A stretch of 64,000 bases of DNA from Auanema rhodensis (taxonomy: Eukaryota > Nematoda > Chromadorea > Rhabditida > Rhabditidae): contig OZ059895.1 in assembly GCA_964057225.1 (NCBI GenBank), positions 1,302,001-1,366,000 of the forward strand, in the 5' to 3' direction. The notes under the pieces are model-generated. The model searched no databases. It saw nothing but the letters and a program-made list of their open reading frames with translations, and was not told the DNA's origin. How positions within the stretch are numbered: the stretch's first letter is position 1; each line of letters begins with the position of its first letter. The position numbers and the translations under genes were made by a program. Positions 52,401-64,000 of the stretch are shown here, in pieces.

Positions 52401-53703
52401 CGTCGATCTGTGTTATCAGATTAGCGCTAGCTTGAAAATGCACCGAGATATCAACTGATATAAGTTCACACTTATATCCTCGATTTTCACCCTGAAGAAT
52501 TAATTTTTTCGTTGAATAACATTGTCCATCGTCTTTGCCTTAAAAAAAGGAATCTGAAAACATCTACTTTTTGCTAAATTATTTTGAAATTTTTCGAAAA
52601 AATTTTTGTCAAAATGTTTTTGGAAGCAATGTTGAGTGTACATGGAAACTCAACATACACTAATGCATCATTTTTCAAACGATCATAACTAATTTTTGTA
52701 TTAGGCGTTTCTCAATGTAGTATAGTGCATTCGATGCGGATTTTTAAGCTGCGTCGTTCTGTGTTATCAGATTTGCGCTAGCTTAAAAATGCACCGAGAT
52801 ATCAACTGATATAAGTTCACACATATATCCTCGATTTTCACCCTGAAGAATTAATTTTTTCGTTGAATAACATTGTCCATCGTCTTTGCCTTGAAAAAAA
52901 GAATCTAAAAACATCTACTTTTTGCTAAATTATTTTGAAATTTTTCGAAAAAATTTTTGTCAAAATGTTTTTGGAAGCAATGTTGAGTGTACATGGAAAC
53001 TCAACATACACTAATGCATCATTTTTCAAACGATCATAACTAATTTTTGTATTAAGCGTTTCTCAATGTAGTATAGTGCATTCGATGCGGATTTTTAAGC
53101 TGCGTCGTTCTGTGTTATCAGATTTGCGCTAGCTTGAAAATGCACCGAGATATCAACTGATATAAGTTCACACTTATATCCTCGATTTTCACCCTGAAGA
53201 ATTAATTTTTTCGTTGAATAACATTGTCCATCGTCTTTGCCTTGAAAAAAAGAATCTAAAAACATCTACTTTTTGCTAAATTATTTTGAAATTTTTCGAA
53301 AAAATTTTTGTCAAAATGTTTTTGGAAGCAATGTTGAGTGTACATGGAAACTCAACATACACTAATGCATCATTTTTCAAACGATCATAACTAATTTTTG
53401 TATTAAGCGTTTCTCAATGTAGTATAGTGCATTCGATGCGGATTTTTAAGCTGCGTCGTTCTGTGTTATCAGATTTGCGCTAGCTTAAAAATGCACCGAG
53501 ATATCAACTGATATAAGTTCACACATATATCCTCGATTTTCACCCTGAAGAATTAATTTTTTCGTTGAATAACATTGTCCATCGTCTTTGCCTTGAAAAA
53601 AAGAATCTAAAAACATCTACTTTTTGCTAAATTATTTTGAAATTTTTCGAAAAAATTTTTGTCAAAATGTTTTTGGAAGCAATGTTGAGTGTACATGGAA
53701 ACT
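49492..53703. repeat. Transition stretch with partial copies and hybrids (12 monomers)
   Basis: Copies 142-153 begin P, Q, then B, E-like, B, E-like, an F-like copy with ATTTTCGC, and the t107/g135/g257 copy: copies 146-149 match copies 137-140 at a 3,159-bp (9-monomer) offset. Copy 150 is P-like with a private GATTAGCGC near 52424. Copy 151 (52651-53001) has g54 of Q but t107, a173 and a250 of B, so it looks like a Q/B hybrid. Copy 152 (53002-53352) has t107 and g135 but t173 and a250, so it looks like a second hybrid with Q-like 3' markers. Several one-monomer exchanges happened here. Confidence 0.65.
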
Positions 53704-56700
53704 CAACATACACTAATGCATCATTTTTCAAACGATCATAATTAATTTTTGTATTAAGCGTTTCTCAATGTAGTATAGTGCATTCGATGCGGATTTTTAA
53801 GCTGCGTCGATCTGTGTTATCAGATTTGCGCTAGCTTAAAAATGCACCGAGATATCAACTGATATAAGTTCACACTTATATCCTCGATTTTCACCCTGAA
53901 GAATTAATTTTTTCGTTGAATAACATTGTCCATCGTCTTTGCCTTGAAAAAAGGAATCTAAAAACATCTACTTTTTGCTAAATTATTCTGAAATTTTTCG
54001 AAAAAATTTTTGTCAAAATGTTTTTGGAAGCAATGTTGAGTGTACATGGAAACTCAACATACACTAATGCATCATTTTTCAAACGATCATAACTAATTTT
54101 TGTATTAAGCGTTTCTCAATGTAGTATAGTGCATTCGATGCGGATTTTTAAGCTGCGTCGTTCTGTGTTATCAGATTTGCGCTAGCTTGAAAATGCACCG
54201 AGATATCAACTGATATAAGTTCACACATATATCCTCGATTTTCACCCTGAAGAATTAATTTTTTCGTTGAATAACATTGTCCATCGTCTTTGCCTTGAAA
54301 AAAAGAATCTGAAAACATCTACTTTTTGCTAAATTATTTTGAAATTTTTCGAAAAAATTTTTGTCAAAATGTTTTTGGAAGCAATGTTGAGTGTACATGG
54401 AAACTCAACATACACTAATGCATCATTTTTCAAACGATCATAACTAATTTTTGTATTAAGCGTTTCTCAATTTTGTATAGTGCATTCGATGCGGATTTTT
54501 AAGCTGCGTCGATCTGTGTTATCAGATTTGCGCTAGCTTGAAAATGCACCGAGATATCAACTGATATAAGTTCACACTTATATCCTCGATTTTCACCCTG
54601 AAGAATTAATTTTTTCGTTGAATAACATTGTCCATCGTCTTTGCCTTAAAAAAAGGAATCTGAAAACATCTACTTTTTGCTAAATTATTTTGAAATTTTT
54701 CGAAAAAATTTTTGTCAAAATGTTTTTGGAAGCAATGTTGAGTGTACATGGAAACTCAACATACACTAATGCATCATTTTTCAAACGATCATAACTAATT
54801 TTTGTATTAGGCGTTTCTCAATGTAGTATAGTGCATTCGATGCGGATTTTTAAGCTGCGTCGATCTGTGTTATCAGATTTGCGCTAGCTTGAAAATGCAC
54901 CGAGATATCAACTGATATAAGTTCACACTTATATCCTCGATTTTCACCCTGAAGAATTAATTTTTTCGTTGAATAACATTGTCCATCGTCTTTGCCTTGA
55001 AAAAAAGAATCTAAAAACATCTACTTTTTGCTAAATTATTTTGAAATTTTTCGAAAAAATTTTTGTCAAAATGTTTTTGGAAGCAATGTTGAGTGTACAT
55101 GGAAACTCAACATACACTAATGCATCATTTTTCAAACGATCATAACTAATTTTTGTATTAGGCGTTTTTCAATGTAGTATAGTGCATTCGATGCGGATTT
55201 TTAAGCTGCGTCGATCTGTGTTATCAGATTTGCGCTAGCTTGAAAATGCACCGAGATATCAACTGATATAAGTTCACACTTATATCCTCGATTTTCACCC
55301 TGAAGAATTAATTTTTTCGTTGAATAACATTGTCCATCGTCTTTGCCTTAAAAAAAGGAATCTGAAAACATCTACTTTTTGCTAAATTATTTTGAAATTT
55401 TTCGAAAAAATTTTTGTCAAAATGTTTTTGGAAGCAATGTTGAGTGTACATGGAAACTCAAAATACACTAATGCATCATTTTTCAAACGATCATAACTAA
55501 TTTTTGTATTAGGCGTTTCTCAATGTAGTATAGTGCATTCGATGCGGATTTTTAAGCTGCGTCGATCTGTGTTATCAGATTTGCGCTAGCTTGAAAATGC
55601 ACCGAGATATCAACTGATATAAGTTCACACTTATATCCTCGATTTTCACCCTGAAGAATTAATTTTTTCGTTGAATAACATTGTCCATCGTCTTTGCCTT
55701 AAAAAAAGGAATCTGAAAACATCTACTTTTTGCTAAATTATTTTGAAATTTTTCGAAAAAATTTTTGTCAAAATGTTTTTGGAAGCAATGTTGAGTGTAC
55801 ATGGAAACTCAACATACACTAATGCATCATTTTTCAAACGATCATAACTAATTTTTGTATTAGGCGTTTTTCAATGTAGTATAGTGCATTCGATGCGGAT
55901 TTTTAAGCTGCGTCGATCTGTGTTATCAGATTTGCGCTAGCTTGAAAATGCACCGAGATATCAACTGATATAAGTTCACACTTATATCCTCGATTTTCAC
56001 CCTGAAGAATTAATTTTTTCGTTGAATAACATTGTCCATCGTCTTTGCCTTAAAAAAAGGAATCTGAAAACATCTACTTTTTGCTAAATTATTTTGAAAT
56101 TTTTCGAAAAAATTTTTGTCAAAATGTTTTTGGAAGCAATGTTGAGTGTACATGGAAACTCAACATACACTAATGCATCATTTTTCAAACGATCATAACT
56201 AATTTTTGTATTAGGCGTTTCTCAATGTAGTATAGTGCATTCGATGCGGATTTTTAAGCTGCGTCGATCTGTGTTATCAGATTTGCGCTAGCTTGAAAAT
56301 GCACCGAGATATCAACTGATATAAGTTCACACTTATATCCTCGATTTTCACCCTGAAGAATTAATTTTTTCGTTGAATAACATTGTCCATCGTCTTTGCC
56401 TTGAAAAAAGGAATCTAAAAACATCTACTTTTTGCTAAATTATTTTGAAATTTTTCGAAAAAATTTTTGTCAAAATGTTTTTGGAAGCAATGTTGAGTGT
56501 ACATGGAAACTCAACATACACTAATGCATCATTTTTCAAACGATCATAACTAATTTTTGTATTAAGCGTTTCTCAATTTTGTATAGTGCATTCGATGCGG
56601 ATTTTTAAGCTGCGTCGATCTGTGTTATCAGATTTGCGCTAGCTTGAAAATGCACCGAGATATCAACTGATATAAGTTCACACTTATATCCTCGATTTTC

Positions 56701-57564
56701 ACCCTGAAGAATTAATTTTTTCGTTGAATAACATTGTCCATCGTCTTTGCCTTAAAAAAAGGAATCTGAAAACATCTACTTTTTGCTAAATTATTTTGAA
56801 ATTTTTCGAAAAAATTTTTGTCAAAATGTTTTTGGAAGCAATGTTGAGTGTACATGGAAACTCAACATACACTAATGCATCATTTTTCAAACGATCATAA
56901 CTAATTTTTGTATTAGGCGTTTCTCAATGTAGTATAGTGCATTCGATGCGGATTTTTAAGCTGCGTCGATCTGTGTTATCAGATTTGCGCTAGCTTGAAA
57001 ATGCACCGAGATATCAACTGATATAAGTTCACACTTATATCCTCGATTTTCACCCTGAAGAATTAATTTTTTCGTTGAATAACATTGTCCATCGTCTTTG
57101 CCTTGAAAAAAAGAATCTAAAAACATCTACTTTTTGCTAAATTATTTTGAAATTTTTCGAAAAAATTTTTGTCAAAATGTTTTTGGAAGCAATGTTGAGT
57201 GTACATGGAAACTCAACATACACTAATGCATCATTTTTCAAACGATCATAACTAATTTTTGTATTAGGCGTTTTTCAATGTAGTATAGTGCATTCGATGC
57301 GGATTTTTAAGCTGCGTCGATCTGTGTTATCAGATTTGCGCTAGCTTGAAAATGCACCGAGATATCAACTGATATAAGTTCACACTTATATCCTCGATTT
57401 TCACCCTGAAGAATTAATTTTTTCGTTGAATAACATTGTCCATCGTCTTTGCCTTAAAAAAAGGAATCTGAAAACATCTACTTTTTGCTAAATTATTTTG
57501 AAATTTTTCGAAAAAATTTTTGTCAAAATGTTTTTGGAAGCAATGTTGAGTGTACATGGAAACT
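53704..57564. repeat. 15-monomer-period duplication, right copy 1 (11 matching monomers)
   Basis: Copies 154-164 match copies 169-179 at an offset of 5,265 bp. The leading copy is marked by ATTATTCTG near 281-288 and by t39, rare in this part of the array. The following copy has t107, g135, a173, a250 and g257. Then come P, Q, R, S, R, T, P, Q, R. After copy 164 the two lose register by a two-monomer (Q-R) difference. Confidence 0.87.
54406..56511. repeat. 6-monomer higher-order unit P-Q-R-S-R-T, copy 1 (2,106 bp)
   Basis: P has t67 and t69 with a54. Q, R, S and T all have g54 (TTAGGCG) and g135. Q adds a250. R adds t61 (GTTTTTC), a243 and g257. S starts CAAAAT and has a243 and g257. T has g250/g251 and lacks a243 and g257. 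The same order occurs at 59671-61776 and 61777-63882. Confidence 0.87.
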
Positions 57565-58968
57565 CAACATACACTAATGCATCATTTTTCAAACGATCAT
57601 AACTAATTTTTGTATTAGGCGTTTCTCAATGTAGTATAGTGCATTCGATGCGGATTTTTAAGCTGCGTCGATCTGTGTTATCAGATTTGCGCTAGCTTGA
57701 AAATGCACCGAGATATCAACTGATATAAGTTCACACTTATATCCTCGATTTTCACCCTGAAGAATTAATTTTTTCGTTGAATAACATTGTCCATCGTCTT
57801 TGCCTTGAAAAAAAGAATCTAAAAACATCTACTTTTTGCTAAATTATTTTGAAATTTTTCGAAAAAATTTTTGTCAAAATGTTTTTGGAAGCAATGTTGA
57901 GTGTACATGGAAACTCAACATACACTAATGCATCATTTTTCAAACGATCATAACTAATTTTTGTATTAGGCGTTTTTCAATGTAGTATAGTGCATTCGAT
58001 GCGGATTTTTAAGCTGCGTCGATCTGTGTTATCAGATTTGCGCTAGCTTGAAAATGCACCGAGATATCAACTGATATAAGTTCACACTTATATCCTCGAT
58101 TTTCACCCTGAAGAATTAATTTTTTCGTTGAATAACATTGTCCATCGTCTTTGCCTTAAAAAAAGGAATCTGAAAACATCTACTTTTTGCTAAATTATTT
58201 TGAAATTTTTCGAAAAAATTTTTGTCAAAATGTTTTTGGAAGCAATGTTGAGTGTACATGGAAACTCAAAATACACTAATGCATCATTTTTCAAACGATC
58301 ATAACTAATTTTTGTATTAGGCGTTTCTCAATGTAGTATAGTGCATTCGATGCGGATTTTTAAGCTGCGTCGATCTGTGTTATCAGATTTGCGCTAGCTT
58401 GAAAATGCACCGAGATATCAACTGATATAAGTTCACACTTATATCCTCGATTTTCACCCTGAAGAATTAATTTTTTCGTTGAATAACATTGTCCATCGTC
58501 TTTGCCTTAAAAAAAGGAATCTGAAAACATCTACTTTTTGCTAAATTATTTTGAAATTTTTCGAAAAAATTTTTGTCAAAATGTTTTTGGAAGCAATGTT
58601 GAGTGTACATGGAAACTCAACATACACTAATGCATCATTTTTCAAACGATCATAACTAATTTTTGTATTAGGCGTTTTTCAATGTAGTATAGTGCATTCG
58701 ATGCGGATTTTTAAGCTGCGTCGATCTGTGTTATCAGATTTGCGCTAGCTTGAAAATGCACCGAGATATCAACTGATATAAGTTCACACTTATATCCTCG
58801 ATTTTCACCCTGAAGAATTAATTTTTTCGTTGAATAACATTGTCCATCGTCTTTGCCTTAAAAAAAGGAATCTGAAAACATCTACTTTTTGCTAAATTAT
58901 TTTGAAATTTTTCGAAAAAATTTTTGTCAAAATGTTTTTGGAAGCAATGTTGAGTGTACATGGAAACT
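56512..58968. repeat. Variant of the 6-monomer unit, P-Q-R-Q-R-S-R (7 monomers)
   Basis: Copies 162-168 contain an additional Q-R pair relative to the canonical order and lack the final T, leading directly into the ATTATTCTG copy at 58969. A two-monomer slippage of Q-R plus the junction of the 15-monomer duplication explains the order. Confidence 0.8.
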
Positions 58969-61900
58969 CAACATACACTAATGCATCATTTTTCAAACGA
59001 TCATAATTAATTTTTGTATTAAGCGTTTCTCAATGTAGTATAGTGCATTCGATGCGGATTTTTAAGCTGCGTCGATCTGTGTTATCAGATTTGCGCTAGC
59101 TTAAAAATGCACCGAGATATCAACTGATATAAGTTCACACTTATATCCTCGATTTTCACCCTGAAGAATTAATTTTTTCGTTGAATAACATTGTCCATCG
59201 TCTTTGCCTTGAAAAAAGGAATCTAAAAACATCTACTTATTGCTAAATTATTCTGAAATTTTTCGAAAAAATTTTTGTCAAAATGTTTTTGGAAGCAATG
59301 TTGAGTGTACATGGAAACTCAACATACACTAATGCATCATTTTTCAAACGATCATAACTAATTTTTGTATTAAGCGTTTCTCAATGTAGTATAGTGCATT
59401 CGATGCGGATTTTTAAGCTGCGTCGTTCTGTGTTATCAGATTTGCGCTAGCTTGAAAATGCACCGAGATATCAACTGATATAAGTTCACACATATATCCT
59501 CGATTTTCACCCTGAAGAATTAATTTTTTCGTTGAATAACATTGTCCATCGTCTTTGCCTTGAAAAAAAGAATCTGAAAACATCTACTTTTTGCTAAATT
59601 ATTTTGAAATTTTTCGAAAAAATTTTTGTCAAAATGTTTTTGGAAGCAATGTTGAGTGTACATGGAAACTCAACATACACTAATGCATCATTTTTCAAAC
59701 GATCATAACTAATTTTTGTATTAAGCGTTTCTCAATTTTGTATAGTGCATTCGATGCGGATTTTTAAGCTGCGTCGATCTGTGTTATCAGATTTGCGCTA
59801 GCTTGAAAATGCACCGAGATATCAACTGATATAAGTTCACACTTATATCCTCGATTTTCACCCTGAAGAATTAATTTTTTCGTTGAATAACATTGTCCAT
59901 CGTCTTTGCCTTAAAAAAAGGAATCTGAAAACATCTACTTTTTGCTAAATTATTTTGAAATTTTTCGAAAAAATTTTTGTCAAAATGTTTTTGGAAGCAA
60001 TGTTGAGTGTACATGGAAACTCAACATACACTAATGCATCATTTTTCAAACGATCATAACTAATTTTTGTATTAGGCGTTTCTCAATGTAGTATAGTGCA
60101 TTCGATGCGGATTTTTAAGCTGCGTCGATCTGTGTTATCAGATTTGCGCTAGCTTGAAAATGCACCGAGATATCAACTGATATAAGTTCACACTTATATC
60201 CTCGATTTTCACCCTGAAGAATTAATTTTTTCGTTGAATAACATTGTCCATCGTCTTTGCCTTGAAAAAAAGAATCTAAAAACATCTACTTTTTGCTAAA
60301 TTATTTTGAAATTTTTCGAAAAAATTTTTGTCAAAATGTTTTTGGAAGCAATGTTGAGTGTACATGGAAACTCAACATACACTAATGCATCATTTTTCAA
60401 ACGATCATAACTAATTTTTGTATTAGGCGTTTTTCAATGTAGTATAGTGCATTCGATGCGGATTTTTAAGCTGCGTCGATCTGTGTTATCAGATTTGCGC
60501 TAGCTTGAAAATGCACCGAGATATCAACTGATATAAGTTCACACTTATATCCTCGATTTTCACCCTGAAGAATTAATTTTTTCGTTGAATAACATTGTCC
60601 ATCGTCTTTGCCTTAAAAAAAGGAATCTGAAAACATCTACTTTTTGCTAAATTATTTTGAAATTTTTCGAAAAAATTTTTGTCAAAATGTTTTTGGAAGC
60701 AATGTTGAGTGTACATGGAAACTCAAAATACACTAATGCATCATTTTTCAAACGATCATAACTAATTTTTGTATTAGGCGTTTCTCAATGTAGTATAGTG
60801 CATTCGATGCGGATTTTTAAGCTGCGTCGATCTGTGTTATCAGATTTGCGCTAGCTTGAAAATGCACCGAGATATCAACTGATATAAGTTCACACTTATA
60901 TCCTCGATTTTCACCCTGAAGAATTAATTTTTTCGTTGAATAACATTGTCCATCGTCTTTGCCTTAAAAAAAGGAATCTGAAAACATCTACTTTTTGCTA
61001 AATTATTTTGAAATTTTTCGAAAAAATTTTTGTCAAAATGTTTTTGGAAGCAATGTTGAGTGTACATGGAAACTCAACATACACTAATGCATCATTTTTC
61101 AAACGATCATAACTAATTTTTGTATTAGGCGTTTTTCAATGTAGTATAGTGCATTCGATGCGGATTTTTAAGCTGCGTCGATCTGTGTTATCAGATTTGC
61201 GCTAGCTTGAAAATGCACCGAGATATCAACTGATATAAGTTCACACTTATATCCTCGATTTTCACCCTGAAGAATTAATTTTTTCGTTGAATAACATTGT
61301 CCATCGTCTTTGCCTTAAAAAAAGGAATCTGAAAACATCTACTTTTTGCTAAATTATTTTGAAATTTTTCGAAAAAATTTTTGTCAAAATGTTTTTGGAA
61401 GCAATGTTGAGTGTACATGGAAACTCAACATACACTAATGCATCATTTTTCAAACGATCATAACTAATTTTTGTATTAGGCGTTTCTCAATGTAGTATAG
61501 TGCATTCGATGCGGATTTTTAAGCTGCGTCGATCTGTGTTATCAGATTTGCGCTAGCTTGAAAATGCACCGAGATATCAACTGATATAAGTTCACACTTA
61601 TATCCTCGATTTTCACCCTGAAGAATTAATTTTTTCGTTGAATAACATTGTCCATCGTCTTTGCCTTGAAAAAAGGAATCTAAAAACATCTACTTTTTGC
61701 TAAATTATTTTGAAATTTTTCGAAAAAATTTTTGTCAAAATGTTTTTGGAAGCAATGTTGAGTGTACATGGAAACTCAACATACACTAATGCATCATTTT
61801 TCAAACGATCATAACTAATTTTTGTATTAAGCGTTTCTCAATTTTGTATAGTGCATTCGATGCGGATTTTTAAGCTGCGTCGATCTGTGTTATCAGATTT

Positions 61901-62829
61901 GCGCTAGCTTGAAAATGCACCGAGATATCAACTGATATAAGTTCACACTTATATCCTCGATTTTCACCCTGAAGAATTAATTTTTTCGTTGAATAACATT
62001 GTCCATCGTCTTTGCCTTAAAAAAAGGAATCTGAAAACATCTACTTTTTGCTAAATTATTTTGAAATTTTTCGAAAAAATTTTTGTCAAAATGTTTTTGG
62101 AAGCAATGTTGAGTGTACATGGAAACTCAACATACACTAATGCATCATTTTTCAAACGATCATAACTAATTTTTGTATTAGGCGTTTCTCAATGTAGTAT
62201 AGTGCATTCGATGCGGATTTTTAAGCTGCGTCGATCTGTGTTATCAGATTTGCGCTAGCTTGAAAATGCACCGAGATATCAACTGATATAAGTTCACACT
62301 TATATCCTCGATTTTCACCCTGAAGAATTAATTTTTTCGTTGAATAACATTGTCCATCGTCTTTGCCTTGAAAAAAAGAATCTAAAAACATCTACTTTTT
62401 GCTAAATTATTTTGAAATTTTTCGAAAAAATTTTTGTCAAAATGTTTTTGGAAGCAATGTTGAGTGTACATGGAAACTCAACATACACTAATGCATCATT
62501 TTTCAAACGATCATAACTAATTTTTGTATTAGGCGTTTTTCAATGTAGTATAGTGCATTCGATGCGGATTTTTAAGCTGCGTCGATCTGTGTTATCAGAT
62601 TTGCGCTAGCTTGAAAATGCACCGAGATATCAACTGATATAAGTTCACACTTATATCCTCGATTTTCACCCTGAAGAATTAATTTTTTCGTTGAATAACA
62701 TTGTCCATCGTCTTTGCCTTAAAAAAAGGAATCTGAAAACATCTACTTTTTGCTAAATTATTTTGAAATTTTTCGAAAAAATTTTTGTCAAAATGTTTTT
62801 GGAAGCAATGTTGAGTGTACATGGAAACT
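58969..62829. repeat. 15-monomer-period duplication, right copy 2 (11 matching monomers)
   Basis: Copies 169-179 repeat copies 154-164. The first copy shares ATTATTCTG and adds a private T-to-A (CTTATTGCT near 59239). All later type markers match, including the CAAAAT start of S at 60724. Confidence 0.87.
59671..61776. repeat. 6-monomer higher-order unit P-Q-R-S-R-T, copy 3 (2,106 bp)
   Basis: Copies 171-176 carry the same ordered markers as 54406-56511: TTTTGTA in P, a250 in Q, GTTTTTC in both R copies, the CAAAAT start in S, and G at 250/251 in T. Confidence 0.87.
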
Positions 62830-63882
62830 CAAAATACACTAATGCATCATTTTTCAAACGATCATAACTAATTTTTGTATTAGGCGTTTCTCAATGTAGT
62901 ATAGTGCATTCGATGCGGATTTTTAAGCTGCGTCGATCTGTGTTATCAGATTTGCGCTAGCTTGAAAATGCACCGAGATATCAACTGATATAAGTTCACA
63001 CTTATATCCTCGATTTTCACCCTGAAGAATTAATTTTTTCGTTGAATAACATTGTCCATCGTCTTTGCCTTAAAAAAAGGAATCTGAAAACATCTACTTT
63101 TTGCTAAATTATTTTGAAATTTTTCGAAAAAATTTTTGTCAAAATGTTTTTGGAAGCAATGTTGAGTGTACATGGAAACTCAACATACACTAATGCATCA
63201 TTTTTCAAACGATCATAACTAATTTTTGTATTAGGCGTTTTTCAATGTAGTATAGTGCATTCGATGCGGATTTTTAAGCTGCGTCGATCTGTGTTATCAG
63301 ATTTGCGCTAGCTTGAAAATGCACCGAGATATCAACTGATATAAGTTCACACTTATATCCTCGATTTTCACCCTGAAGAATTAATTTTTTCGTTGAATAA
63401 CATTGTCCATCGTCTTTGCCTTAAAAAAAGGAATCTGAAAACATCTACTTTTTGCTAAATTATTTTGAAATTTTTCGAAAAAATTTTTGTCAAAATGTTT
63501 TTGGAAGCAATGTTGAGTGTACATGGAAACTCAACATACACTAATGCATCATTTTTCAAACGATCATAACTAATTTTTGTATTAGGCGTTTCTCAATGTA
63601 GTATAGTGCATTCGATGCGGATTTTTAAGCTGCGTCGATCTGTGTTATCAGATTTGCGCTAGCTTGAAAATGCACCGAGATATCAACTGATATAAGTTCA
63701 CACTTATATCCTCGATTTTCACCCTGAAGAATTAATTTTTTCGTTGAATAACATTGTCCATCGTCTTTGCCTTGAAAAAAGGAATCTAAAAACATCTACT
63801 TTTTGCTAAATTATTTTGAAATTTTTCGAAAAAATTTTTGTCAAAATGTTTTTGGAAGCAATGTTGAGTGTACATGGAAACT
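61777..63882. repeat. 6-monomer higher-order unit P-Q-R-S-R-T, copy 4 (2,106 bp)
   Basis: Copies 177-182 follow copy 3 directly, giving two perfect 6-monomer units in tandem. The unit ends with T at 63532-63882, and the next copy is not P. Confidence 0.87.
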
Positions 63883-64000
63883 CAACATACACTAATGCAT
63901 CATTTTTCAAACGATCATAACTAATTTTTGTATTAAGCGTTTCTCAATGTAATATAGTGCATTCGATGCGGATTTTTAAGCTGCGTCGATCTGTGTTATC
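63883..64000. repeat. Partial monomer at the window edge (118 of 351 bases)
   Basis: Copy 183 is cut by the window end, not by an array boundary. It has c39, a53, a54 and a70 (GTAATATAG), a combination seen only in part in the g54/a70 copies 87, 90, 125 and 128, so it breaks the P-Q-R-S-R-T order. Confidence 0.9.

Larger units (their letters stand above)
1..64000. repeat. Satellite DNA array, 351-bp monomer, 182.3 copies, all in one orientation
   Basis: The same 351-bp unit recurs without interruption across the window. The phase marker CAACATACAC begins at 1, 352, 703, 1054, and still at 55459 (as a CAAAAT variant) and 63883, which equals 1+351*182. Copies differ by a handful of substitutions, and I saw no indel other than gain or loss of whole monomers. 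The first copy has 55 C and 54 G in 351 bases (about 31% G+C). No unique sequence, gene or transposon interrupts it and neither array edge is present. Established knowledge: long homogeneous head-to-tail arrays like this are typical of centromeric, pericentromeric or other heterochromatic DNA of eukaryotes. The chromosomal location and host are not shown by the sequence. Confidence 0.99.

Noticed and set aside
1-64000. CRISPR array
   Set aside because: The repeats are 351 bp and directly adjacent, with no unique spacers; variation is scattered substitutions. No cas genes are present.
1-64000. Drosophila 1.688 (359-bp) or Tribolium TCAST (about 360-bp) satellite
   Set aside because: The length is close, but I could not recognise matching sequence blocks to either family from memory, so no family name is given. 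A search of Repbase or a satellite database would decide.
1-64000. Transposable element insertions, tRNA or 5S rRNA genes, or pol III A/B boxes within monomers
   Set aside because: No sequence breaks the 351-bp phase, and the GTTC motifs near 165 on either strand do not fit the B-box consensus. No internal promoter can be supported.

Overview
The whole window is one uninterrupted tandem satellite-DNA array. A 351-bp, A+T-rich monomer (about 31% G+C, counted on the first copy) repeats head to tail in a single orientation from base 1 to base 64000: 182 complete copies plus the first 118 bases of a 183rd. I took the first base of the window as position 1 of the monomer, so copy k starts at 1+351*(k-1). 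The phase still holds at copy 183 (63883), so there is no net insertion or deletion that is not a whole monomer. I found no gene, RNA gene, transposon, CRISPR array or unique sequence, and no array edge. Every stretch over 300 bases without a gene is this satellite.

The pattern points to a eukaryotic chromosome, most likely centromeric or pericentromeric heterochromatin. Monomer length, A+T content and lack of CpG depletion resemble satellites of insects such as darkling beetles, whose satellites are often long (about 350-370 bp) and A+T-rich. I could not identify the species or match a named satellite family, so this placement is inference.

The information lies in the order of monomer variants. 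Diagnostic monomer positions include 39 (t/c), 53, 54, 57, 61, 67, 69, 73, 80, 107 (a/t), 134, 135, 153 (g/c), 173 (t/a), 203, 243, 250/251, 257 and 284. I use arbitrary letters for types: A (53g,153g), B (39c,107t,173a), C (67t,203g,284c), D (80a,284c), E (67t,257g), F (39c,67t,134g), G (near consensus), H (53g,80a), I (73a,243a,257g), J (57t,107t), K (75a), L (250a), M (203g, a T at 261-262, 284c), P (67t,69t,135g,243a,257g), Q (54g,135g,250a), R (54g,61t,135g,243a,257g), S (position 4 a,54g,135g,243a,257g), T (54g,135g).

Layout: (1) 1-13.3 kb holds A-C-D trimers and a 15-monomer (5,265 bp) unit present twice. (2) 13.3-22.5 kb holds a 5-monomer unit (L-M-D'-A''-B) three times, once lacking L, then a mixed stretch. 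(3) 22.5-49.2 kb is a tandem pair of about 13-kb blocks of 38 and 37 monomers, almost identical in sequence. Each contains a doubled trimer and a triple B/E-like dimer. (4) 49.2-53.7 kb is a transition with several hybrid monomers. (5) 53.7-64 kb is dominated by Q/R/S/T monomers in a 6-monomer unit P-Q-R-S-R-T, nested in another 15-monomer duplication. This is the pattern expected from repeated unequal exchange or replication-slippage amplification at several scales.

Within each monomer there are dyad symmetries that could form hairpins or cruciforms: 90-140, 158-179, about 283-315, and one across the monomer junction (331 to 5 of the next copy). Several common variants fall on their stems.
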